DNA of 5,387 bases. Origin: Leptolyngbyaceae cyanobacterium CSSed165cm_216. GTDB lineage: Bacteria; Cyanobacteriota; Cyanobacteriia; Phormidesmidales; Phormidesmidaceae. A model generated the notes under the pieces. It saw only the letters and a list, made by a program, of their open reading frames with translations. It was not told the DNA's origin and did no database searches. Below, one piece after another: positions 1-4,374 of the stretch. Position 1 is the stretch's first letter. Each line of letters begins with the position of its first letter. The stretch lies in NCBI GenBank assembly GCA_007135385.1, contig SLIY01000133.1, forward strand, positions 1 to 5,387. Direction: 5' to 3'. The translations under genes and the position numbers were made by a program.

Positions 1-776
1 AGCTTTTGGTTGGACACGCGCACATTGTAGGGGCGGGTGCTGGGTTTTGACGGATCCCACTGGACTGGGTCTAGGTCGTGGGCCTGACAGACCCGATCGA
101 TCAACTCTCGCACCGTCAGGATTTCATCCTGCACCAGGTTGTAGACCCCGCTGAGGGACTGTTGCCGGGCAAAATCAATCGCACCCACAATGTCATGGAG
201 GTGAATCCAGTTGCTGGCTTGCTGCCCATCCCCCGGGCGGGTGGTGCCAGCGGCGCGGCGATAGATTTTGGCCAGGTCTCGACCGGGGCCGTAGATGCCC
301 CCAAGCCGAAAAATACAGATGGCGCGATCGCCCTTCCCGGCCGCTAACAGGGTGTCCTCGGTGGACGCCATAATTCGGTGGTTGTCGGTGACAGGCTTGA
401 CTGGATCAGCTTCGGTTACCCAGGCCCCATCGTAGTTGCCGTAGACCGAATAGGTGCTGGTGAAGATAATTTGTTTGAGATCGGGGGCCTGTTCCAACAC
501 CTTGACCAGGGTTTTGGCCGTATTCAGGTAAGTCTCCCGGTAGTCGGCTTGGCGACCGGCCCCCACACACATGAGTAGAACATTTTGCCCCCGCACCAAG
601 TCCGCCATCGCCGTGGCGTCAGAGCCCTGCATCACCATCACCCGGTCGGCCACCGATTCTAGCTCCTGCACCCGGGCGGACTGGGTGGTGGTCGCAGTAA
701 TGCTCATCCCCTGCGATCGCCACCGTTGCGCCACCGTTGAGCCCACATAACCACATCCTAAAATTGCTGCCTTCAT
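1..776 (-). CDS. Atypical SDR / NAD-dependent epimerase-like protein (YeeZ-like), C-terminus off the left edge
   Basis: This is a Rossmann-fold NAD(P)-binding protein of the extended/atypical short-chain dehydrogenase group. I translated 258 residues from ATG at 774-776; the frame is open to the edge, so the C-terminus is missing. Visible motifs are the glycine-rich nucleotide loop GCGYVGS (residues 7-13), the strand and serine motif FTSTYSVYG (105-113), FRLGGIYGPGR (156-166) and NWIHLHDIVGAI (189-200). The layout matches E. coli YeeZ from memory, which is about 274 residues, so roughly the last 15-30 residues are probably lost. The classical SDR catalytic Tyr-x-x-x-Lys is absent: the region after PVKPVT (125-130) reads DNHRIMASTEDTLL. 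This is also how YeeZ-like proteins look, so classical epimerase chemistry is doubtful and the substrate is unknown. The start overlaps the rnc stop as ATGA and has a GGAGG 8 nt upstream, so it is likely cotranscribed and coupled with rnc. Family is confident; function is not. Confidence 0.85.
   Translation of the reverse strand, partial: MKAAILGCGYVGSTVAQRWRSQGMSITATTTQSARVQELESVADRVMVMQGSDATAMADLVRGQNVLLMCVGAGRQADYRETYLNTAKTLVKVLEQAPDLKQIIFTSTYSVYGNYDGAWVTEADPVKPVTDNHRIMASTEDTLLAAGKGDRAICIFRLGGIYGPGRDLAKIYRRAAGTTRPGDGQQASNWIHLHDIVGAIDFARQQSLSGVYNLVQDEILTVRELIDRVCQAHDLDPVQWDPSKPSTRPYNVRVSNQK
324..331. repeat. HIP1 palindrome GCGATCGC
   Basis: This is a perfect octamer GCGATCGC inside the SDR gene, the first of five copies in the window. 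HIP1 is the highly iterated palindrome of many cyanobacterial genomes. Here it is mainly evidence for host lineage. Confidence 0.9.
713..720. repeat. HIP1 palindrome GCGATCGC
   Basis: Perfect copy within the N-terminal coding part of the SDR gene. Confidence 0.9.
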
Positions 777-1453
777 CGCTTTAGCCTCCTGAGGGCATCG
801 ATCGCCGCCTGCTTGCGGGCTTCTTTCTTGCTGCGTCCGGTGCCGGTACCGTAGGGGGTACCCTCGACGCACACCTCTACGGTAAACACTTTGGCATGGT
901 CGGGGCCAGTTTCCCCTTGGTCTTTGTAGATCGGTGGCATTGAGCTGAGGTGGGCTTGCACATATTCCTGGAATTCACTCACCGGGTCACTGGCGGGTAG
1001 GTCCATGGCCTGCTCCACCAGGGGGCCAAAGATGGAGGCCACATAGTCGTAGGCGGCGGTGAAGCCCGCATCCAGCCGATAGGCCCCAATCACCGCTTCC
1101 AAGGCATCGGCCTGGACGCTGGGGTTATGGCGCTCGTGCTGAGCCCCTGAGCCCAGCCGTAACTGAGCCGGGATATCGAGCTTGACAGCCAAGGAAGCGA
1201 GGCAGGTTTCGTCTACCAGGCGATCGCCCCGCTTGGACATTTCCCCTTCGGCCATGGTGGGAAAGCGGGCAAAGAGTAAGTCGCGCACCACAAATTCCAG
1301 AACGCTATCCCCCAAGAATTCTAGACGCTCGTTGTCGGGGCCTGCGCTAGGGTGCTCGTTGACGTAGCTGCTATGGGTGAGGGCTTGTTGGAATAGCAGG
1401 GGATTATTGAAGTTGGGGAAAGACAGCGTCGTTTGTCTTAGCCCGTTCAACAT
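773..1453 (-). CDS. rnc: Ribonuclease III
   Basis: This is a double-strand-specific endoribonuclease that processes rRNA precursors and structured mRNAs in the cytoplasm as a homodimer with Mg2+. It has 226 residues, the usual size for bacterial RNase III. The N-terminal nuclease domain carries the signature NERLEFLGDSVLEF (41-54). By comparison with E. coli (E38, E41, D45, E65, D114, E117), the metal and catalytic acidic residues appear as E42, E45, D49, E71, D116 and E119, so the enzyme looks active. The C-terminal double-stranded-RNA-binding domain spans about 156-226, starting at DPVSEFQEYVQ and ending in the basic helix RSKKEARKQAAIDAL. The ATG at 1451-1453 is supported by a GGAGG 8 nt upstream. 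The stop overlaps the start of the downstream SDR gene by four bases. Cyanobacteria often have several RNase III paralogues, so this need not be the only copy. Confidence 0.97.
   Translation of the reverse strand: MLNGLRQTTLSFPNFNNPLLFQQALTHSSYVNEHPSAGPDNERLEFLGDSVLEFVVRDLLFARFPTMAEGEMSKRGDRLVDETCLASLAVKLDIPAQLRLGSGAQHERHNPSVQADALEAVIGAYRLDAGFTAAYDYVASIFGPLVEQAMDLPASDPVSEFQEYVQAHLSSMPPIYKDQGETGPDHAKVFTVEVCVEGTPYGTGTGRSKKEARKQAAIDALRRLKR
785..789 (-). promoter_or_regulatory. Ribosome-binding site of the SDR gene
   Basis: GGAGG on the minus strand, 8 nt before the ATG at 774-776 and inside the last rnc codons. It supports that start and a coupled rnc-SDR arrangement. Confidence 0.75.
1220..1227. 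repeat. HIP1 palindrome GCGATCGC
   Basis: Perfect copy in the nuclease-domain part of rnc. Confidence 0.9.
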
Positions 1454-1461
1454 CTGCGGTT

Positions 1462-1466
1462 CCTCC
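1462..1466 (-). promoter_or_regulatory. rnc: Ribosome-binding site of rnc
   Basis: GGAGG on the minus strand, 8 nt before the rnc ATG. It fixes the start at 1453. No convincing promoter could be placed upstream. Confidence 0.75.
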
Positions 1467-1611
1467 AGTTCGGGTTGTTTAGCTCTGAGGCACCTACCGG
1501 GTTTCCAGCCTCTATAGGGTTGCCCCCGTAGCAGGTGATGGGGGGGTTTGCCTTTAGTTGATTTTAGAGGGTGTTTGGGAGAGTCAGGGGGCGATCGCCT
1601 GTGCTAGTCCA
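1467..1611. other. Divergent intergenic stretch between rnc and the DUF4160 remnant
   Basis: No intact gene is visible here. The stretch holds a run of seven G at 1540-1546 and one HIP1 copy. It must contain the rnc promoter on the minus strand. I searched it by eye for the missing N-terminal half of the DUF4160 protein, expected to be rich in His and Pro, and did not find it in the three plus frames. Confidence 0.5.
1591..1598. repeat. HIP1 palindrome GCGATCGC
   Basis: Perfect copy in noncoding DNA just upstream of the DUF4160 remnant. Confidence 0.9.
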
Positions 1612-1728
1612 CGGGAGCCAGTACAGTGGAAACGATTAGTCGAAGCCTGGGTTGAAGCCCATGAGGAGGCATTATTAGAACAGTGGCAACACGCTATGCA
1701 GAATCAACCCTTTGAAATCGTAGGTTAG
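1612..1728 (+). pseudogene. C-terminal remnant of a DUF4160-like protein
   Basis: The frame ending at TAG 1726-1728 encodes PREPVQWKRLVEAW followed by VEAHEEALLEQWQHAMQNQP and FEIVG. This resembles the conserved C-terminal helices of DUF4160 proteins, a family of about 80 residues that, from memory, ends in a pattern like LVLEWAELHQEELLENW. About the first half of the domain is absent. The only in-frame codons upstream that could start it are rare ones (TTG 1558, ATT 1561), and the preceding stop is at 1555-1557. The fragment ends 5 nt before the ATG of a DUF2442-like gene, the neighbour commonly seen next to DUF4160, which supports the identification. It is probably a truncated, non-functional relic, although a short peptide starting at TTG 1558 cannot be excluded. 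Confidence 0.6.
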
Positions 1729-1733
1729 ACGCA

Positions 1734-2123
1734 ATGAAATGGGAGTCCTGGCGATCCTTCGCGAACGAGCCAACTCACTGGCAAAATTCGACTGAAAAAG
1801 GCTTGCTCAAAGCCGAATACTTAGGCGACTACAAGCTGCGACTATGGTTTGAGGAAGAGCTAGATGTCACCATCTACGAACTGGACTTTTATCCCCTACT
1901 GCTTGAAGAAGATCCAGGCCCAGCCCTAAAGCCCTTGCGCCAGATAGGCCGTTTTCAGTTTGTTAAAGGTGACTATGCCCTGATCTGGCTGAATCCAGAA
2001 ACCGGGGCCTACGATGAGACCGCCGTTGACCTGGCCCCCGAATGCGTGCGGTTTTTGTGTGAGCACTATGGCCACCTGGTGAAGCCTGGCCGCACAGCCC
2101 TAAATGGAGGTGTAAGGACGTAG
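1734..2123 (+). CDS. DUF2442-like small protein
   Basis: This is a 129-residue protein of unknown biochemical function. The part from about residue 22 to 105 follows the DUF2442 pattern: a strand with a small polar turn (LLKAEYLGDYKLRLWFEEEL), then YELDFYPLL, then a region ending in a Trp-rich strand (YALIWLNPETGAYDE) and an acidic DLAPECVRFL. It is longer than the usual 80-100 residues, with an extra N-terminal segment (1-21) and a C-terminal tail (110-129). There is no signal peptide or membrane segment. DUF2442 genes are commonly found beside DUF4160 genes and the pair has been suspected to be toxin-antitoxin-like. Here the DUF4160 partner survives only as a fragment ending 5 nt upstream, so this may be an orphan partner. 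No strong ribosome-binding site is seen before the ATG. The family call is from pattern memory. Confidence 0.65.
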   Translation: MKWESWRSFANEPTHWQNSTEKGLLKAEYLGDYKLRLWFEEELDVTIYELDFYPLLLEEDPGPALKPLRQIGRFQFVKGDYALIWLNPETGAYDETAVDLAPECVRFLCEHYGHLVKPGRTALNGGVRT

Positions 2124-2202
2124 GCTTCTGTTTTTATGGTTAGACCTGTCCATTCTCTAACACCACATCTTCATAATCTCCATAGCTTGGTCAATAATTA
2201 AT

Positions 2203-2880
2203 ATGGAACCTATCCGCATTTCCTACTTTTCTGACGTTTTGTGCGTTTGGGCTTACATTGCTCAGGTGCGCATCGAGCAGCTACAAAAAACTTTTCCAGA
2301 CCAAGTTGTGCTGGAATATCATTTTATCCCCGTCTTTGGCAGCGCCATCGAAAAATTGGAGGCAAAGTGGTGCGATCGCGGCGGCCTAGCGGGCTACGGC
2401 CAGCATATTCATGAGGTCGCAGCGCGGTTTGGCCATATCACAATTCACCCCGAGGTCTGGATCAAGGATCCGCCGATTTCCTCCATGGCGTGCAACATTT
2501 TTCTTTATGCCGTCAAGCTCCTCGAAGCCCAGGAAAAACTGACCACTCCCCCCAAAACGTTTGAACGCACCATCCAGGCGTTCCGAGAAGCTTTCTTTAC
2601 CCAGGGCCGCAACATTGCGCATCGCCAGGTTCAGCTCGATATCGCAGATCAGCTTGGGTTACCCACCGATCAAATTCTCACCCAGATCGCCAATGGTGCA
2701 GCCTACGCCGAGTTATTCAAAGACTCAGAACAAGTGAAGCAGCATGCCGTTACCGTCAGCCCAACCCTAATCTTCAACGAAGGCCGCCAGCGCCTCAACG
2801 GCAATGTCGGCTATCGCGTGATAGAAGCCAACATCCGCGAACTCTTGAACAATCCCGAAGACGAACATTCCTGGTGTTAG
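2203..2880 (+). CDS. DsbA/FrnE-like thioredoxin-fold protein with a CxxA active-site motif
   Basis: This is a 225-residue cytoplasmic-looking protein (no signal peptide) of the DsbA superfamily, in the FrnE / 2-hydroxychromene-2-carboxylate isomerase-like branch. The first strand leads to SYFSDVLCVWAYIAQ (7-21), the position where redox-active members have CPWC or a similar CxxC. Here it is C14-V-W-A17, so the resolving cysteine is missing. An all-helical insertion follows, with HPEVWIKDPP (82-91) and SSMACNIFLYAVKL (93-106). The cis-proline loop is VSPTLIFNEG (185-194), with P187 placed to face C14, and RQRLNGNVGYRVIE (195-208) follows. Other cysteines are C57, C97 and the very last residue, C225. 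Without CxxC it may act as a glutathione-linked oxidoreductase, isomerase or reductase rather than a disulfide oxidase; the substrate is unknown. No clear ribosome-binding site precedes ATG 2203. The stop lies 37 nt before the sodC start, so cotranscription is plausible. Confidence 0.82.
   Translation: MEPIRISYFSDVLCVWAYIAQVRIEQLQKTFPDQVVLEYHFIPVFGSAIEKLEAKWCDRGGLAGYGQHIHEVAARFGHITIHPEVWIKDPPISSMACNIFLYAVKLLEAQEKLTTPPKTFERTIQAFREAFFTQGRNIAHRQVQLDIADQLGLPTDQILTQIANGAAYAELFKDSEQVKQHAVTVSPTLIFNEGRQRLNGNVGYRVIEANIRELLNNPEDEHSWC
2372..2379. repeat. HIP1 palindrome GCGATCGC
   Basis: Perfect copy inside the DsbA-like gene and the last one in the window. None is seen from 2380 to the right edge. Confidence 0.9.
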
Positions 2881-2904
2881 CCTTATGATCGAACCGCAGC
2901 CCCT

Positions 2905-2909
2905 AGGAG
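2905..2909 (+). promoter_or_regulatory. sodC: Ribosome-binding site that decides the sodC start
   Basis: AGGAG sits 8 nt before ATG 2918-2920. The upstream in-frame ATG at 2885 has no such site, so 2918 is the preferred start. Confidence 0.7.
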
Positions 2910-2917
2910 ACGACCCC

Positions 2918-3466
2918 ATGTCCCCCATGACAACCTTGCTCACCCCCCTCAGACGCTTTGGTCTAGCTCTTTGCCTGGTTGGCCTGGCCCTGATGGCCTA
3001 CCCCACTGACGCCCTCGCCCTCACCACCCAAGCGGAGCTAATCGACAACAGCGGCACCGCGATCGGCACGGTGCAGGTCGAACAGGCCCACAAAGGCGTG
3101 CTGATTAACCTCAAGGCCAAAGACCTGCCCCCCGGCTACCACGGTATGCACTTCCACGCCGTGGGCGACTGTTCGGATCTGGCGGCGTTTAAATCAGCGG
3201 GCGGCCACGTCAACCCCTTCGATACGCCCCACGGGTTCCGCAACCCCGAGGGACCCCACGAGGGCAACTTGCCCAACCTGGTAGTCGCCGCCGATGGCAC
3301 CGTGGCAGTGGAGTTGTACAGCGACCTGGTCAGTCTGGACGCGGGCGCGGCCAACCTGCTAGACGAGGATGGCACCGCACTGATCATCCATACCAACAAA
3401 GACGACCACTACTCGCAACCCATCGGGGGTTCCGGCGGGCGGATTGCCTGCGCTGTGATCCAGTAA
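2918..3466 (+). CDS. sodC: Exported Cu/Zn superoxide dismutase
   Basis: This enzyme disproportionates superoxide to hydrogen peroxide and oxygen, probably in the periplasm. From ATG 2918 it has 182 residues. An N-terminal signal peptide has two arginines (12-13), a hydrophobic core (14-28) and likely cleavage after A34 (DALA). The SOD domain follows. Copper ligands appear as H78 and H80 (GMHFH), H97 (bridging, GGHVNP) and H158 (IIHTN). Zinc-side ligands appear as H97, H105 (PHG) and H114 (PHEG). C85 and C178 would form the conserved disulfide, and R175 in GGRIAC is the active-site arginine. The position of the fourth zinc ligand, normally Asp in HxGD, is Asn here (N117 in HEGNLPNL; codon AAC). 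A longer start at 2885 would add 11 residues but lacks a ribosome-binding site. The gene lies just after the DsbA-like gene, probably in one transcript. The family is certain; the effect of Asn on zinc binding is not known. Confidence 0.95.
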   Translation: MSPMTTLLTPLRRFGLALCLVGLALMAYPTDALALTTQAELIDNSGTAIGTVQVEQAHKGVLINLKAKDLPPGYHGMHFHAVGDCSDLAAFKSAGGHVNPFDTPHGFRNPEGPHEGNLPNLVVAADGTVAVELYSDLVSLDAGAANLLDEDGTALIIHTNKDDHYSQPIGGSGGRIACAVIQ

Positions 3467-3495
3467 CGTCATCCAGGCAACGGATATAACACCTG

Positions 3496-3509
3496 CACTG
3501 TTGTCAGTG
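3496..3509. repeat. Short inverted repeat after sodC
   Basis: CACTG-TTGT-CAGTG forms a 5-bp stem with a 4-nt loop, 30 bp after the sodC stop and right at the truncated edge of the IS remnant. There is no following T-run, so it is not a convincing intrinsic terminator. Confidence 0.3.
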
Positions 3510-3812
3510 ACGTCAGGCACTGTCTCGGGGTCATAAGCATCCGGTAGCAATGCACCCACCTGTTTCACCCACCTGTTTCACCCACGTGATCACCGTCGTG
3601 TGATGCACCCCTTTGACCCGTTCAATGGCCCGAAAGCCAGACTGATTGGCATACATCCTGAGACATTCGCGTTTGAACTCATCGGAGTAGCCTCGGTGCG
3701 GATCGTAGTGGTCGATGAACTGACGACTCCACTCAACACAGATGTGATTTTGCTTACCTTTTTTCTTGCCGTTCTTACGGATATGAGTAGCTCTACACTT
3801 GGGGCACTGCAT
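3509..3812 (-). pseudogene. IS1-family transposase, N-terminal part, frameshifted and truncated
   Basis: From ATG 3810-3812 the frame gives an InsA-like zinc-finger and helix-turn-helix region: CPKC (3-6), HIC (23-25), YSDEFKRECLRMY (42-54), then GFRAIERVKGVHHTTVITWV (59-78), the DNA-binding part. Three signs of decay are visible. The second cysteine of the usual CxxCGR zinc-finger pair is Trp (C25-V-E-W28). A 13-bp tandem duplication (3553-3578) shifts the frame, so the first frame ends after GETGGCIATGCL at TGA 3531-3533; the expected continuation, KQVGALLPDAYDPETVPDV, lies in the next frame. After about 3509 the sequence no longer resembles a transposase. The protein cannot be active. Confidence 0.85.
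3553..3585. repeat. 13-bp tandem duplication, about 2.5 units
   Basis: CACCCACCTGTTT occurs at 3553-3565 and again at 3566-3578, followed by a partial CACCCAC at 3579-3585. Removing one unit restores a continuous transposase frame across the junction, so the duplication itself is the frameshift, probably through replication slippage. Confidence 0.9.
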
Positions 3813-3840
3813 TGCAGACCACCTCTAATTCATACCTTTG

Positions 3841-3853
3841 TTATGCAACGCCC
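3841..3853 (-). repeat. Terminal inverted repeat of the IS1-like element (start side)
   Basis: GGGCGTTGCATAA on the minus strand marks the outer end upstream of the transposase start. The exact outer base (3853 or 3854) and any target duplication cannot be fixed because the other end is gone. Confidence 0.55.
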
Positions 3854-3999
3854 TTAAGAGCTGATAAAATCAGCCTCAAACATAAGGACCTGTGGAAAAA
3901 TCTGGAAACTTGTGCCGAAGCTTGTTGATATTAGAGAGGTAGTACCAGTTCTGGCATTACAAATACATTGCTGAACGTCCCCAATATCCGAGCACATCT
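3854..3999. other. Leader region of the Trypco1-protease operon
   Basis: This gene-free stretch lies between the IS end and the Trypco1 ATG and is more AT-rich than the left part of the window. It must hold the operon promoter unless transcription comes from further upstream. I saw one -35-like TTGATA at 3925-3930 but no matching -10 at a suitable distance, and no ribosome-binding site before ATG 4000. Confidence 0.4.
3860..3874. repeat. Perfect inverted repeat outside the IS end
   Basis: GCTGAT-AAA-ATCAGC is a perfect 6-bp inverted repeat with a 3-nt centre, 6 bp outside the presumed IS end and 125 bp before the Trypco1 start. It could be an operator half-site pair for the conflict operon or chance; there is no T-run to suggest a terminator. 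Confidence 0.4.
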
Positions 4000-4374
4000 A
4001 TGGATAAAGAGCTAGCCCAGTTCAGACTTGAAGATGGCACGGCATTTCTGGTCGAAGTCGATAGACCTCCACCAACTCGAGATAGTTCTATTCAAAGGGT
4101 TGCTTCGGTTAATACTGGGCAAATGGTCTACCAGGCATCGGAAACCCTCGAGCAAGCGTTAGACTCCATCAAGCCGGTTGTTTCAACAGTCTGCTCAAGA
4201 ATGAAGTCAGGCCTCACCACTCCGGCTGATGAAGTTGAAGTCACCTTCGGCCTTAAGCTGGCGGCTCAGGCGGGTGTCGTATTTGGCTCAGTGAGCGGAG
4301 ATGTGACTTTCCAGGTCAAACTCAAGTGGGCAAAAGAAACAGAAGATACTTCCAGCGGTGCCGATGGGATTTGA
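4000..4374 (+). CDS. Trypco1-like (trypsin-co-occurring domain, CU044_2847-type) protein
   Basis: This is a 124-residue soluble protein of the family named for its frequent pairing with trypsin-like proteases in bacterial conflict systems. The N-terminal part is a beta-rich segment, AQFRLEDGTAFLVEVDRP (6-23). A helix follows, with ASETLEQALDSIKPVVSTVC (46-65). The family's hallmark block is DEVEVTFGLKLAAQAGVVFG (77-96), then SGDVTFQVKLKW (99-110). The tail (111-124) is polar and disordered-looking. It has no catalytic residues that I recognise and is thought to be an accessory, possibly a sensor or protease-partner module; its molecular role is not established. Its last 11 bp overlap the protease gene, indicating coupled translation and a functional pair. 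No ribosome-binding site is visible before the ATG, and no better start was found. Family assignment rests on the central motif block. Confidence 0.82.
   Translation: MDKELAQFRLEDGTAFLVEVDRPPPTRDSSIQRVASVNTGQMVYQASETLEQALDSIKPVVSTVCSRMKSGLTTPADEVEVTFGLKLAAQAGVVFGSVSGDVTFQVKLKWAKETEDTSSGADGI

Larger units (their letters stand above)
3509..3853 (-). mobile_element. Truncated IS1-family insertion sequence (fossil)
   Basis: The element keeps one end: read on the minus strand, GGGCGTTGCATAA at 3841-3853, an IS1-like terminal sequence. About 30 bp further on comes the transposase start. Homology to IS1-like transposases stops near 3509; the rest of the element, including the second terminal repeat and the catalytic DDE half, is missing. 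No second copy of the terminal repeat was found in the window. The left boundary is approximate because it rests on where the protein similarity ends. It lies between sodC and the Trypco1-protease operon. Confidence 0.75.

Noticed and set aside
78..578. Plus-strand open frames at 78-347 and 378-578, and a minus-strand frame at 116-304
   Set aside because: They overlap the SDR gene, whose minus-strand frame carries clear family motifs; their translations show no recognisable domain.
1182..1367. Plus-strand 61-codon frame
   Set aside because: Lies antisense within rnc and is rich in Arg and Ser from reverse-complement codons; no ribosome-binding site or motif.
1511..1516. -10-like TATAGA for rnc on the minus strand
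   Set aside because: No acceptable -35 element at 16-18 bp spacing, so it is not reported as a promoter.
2172..2177. -10-like CATAAT upstream of the DsbA-like gene
   Set aside because: Five of six bases match and the distance to the ATG is plausible, but no -35 element at normal spacing could be found.
2386..2622. Minus-strand 78-codon frame
   Set aside because: Antisense shadow of the DsbA-like gene.
2885..2917. Longer sodC start at ATG 2885
   Set aside because: No ribosome-binding site before it, and it would put a charged 11-residue segment before the signal peptide; ATG 2918 has AGGAG at good spacing.
3467..3530. Possible sodC terminator, including the palindrome TGACGTCA at 3508-3515
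   Set aside because: Stems are short and no T-run follows, so an intrinsic terminator cannot be claimed.
3136..3568. Minus-strand frames at 3136-3399 and 3359-3568
   Set aside because: The first is a shadow of sodC. The second starts with genuine transposase sequence beyond the frameshift, then reads antisense into sodC; only its first part (to about 3509) is meaningful and is counted in the pseudogene.
3600..3857. Plus-strand 85-codon frame
   Set aside because: Antisense to the transposase remnant, whose minus-strand frame has clear IS1-family motifs.
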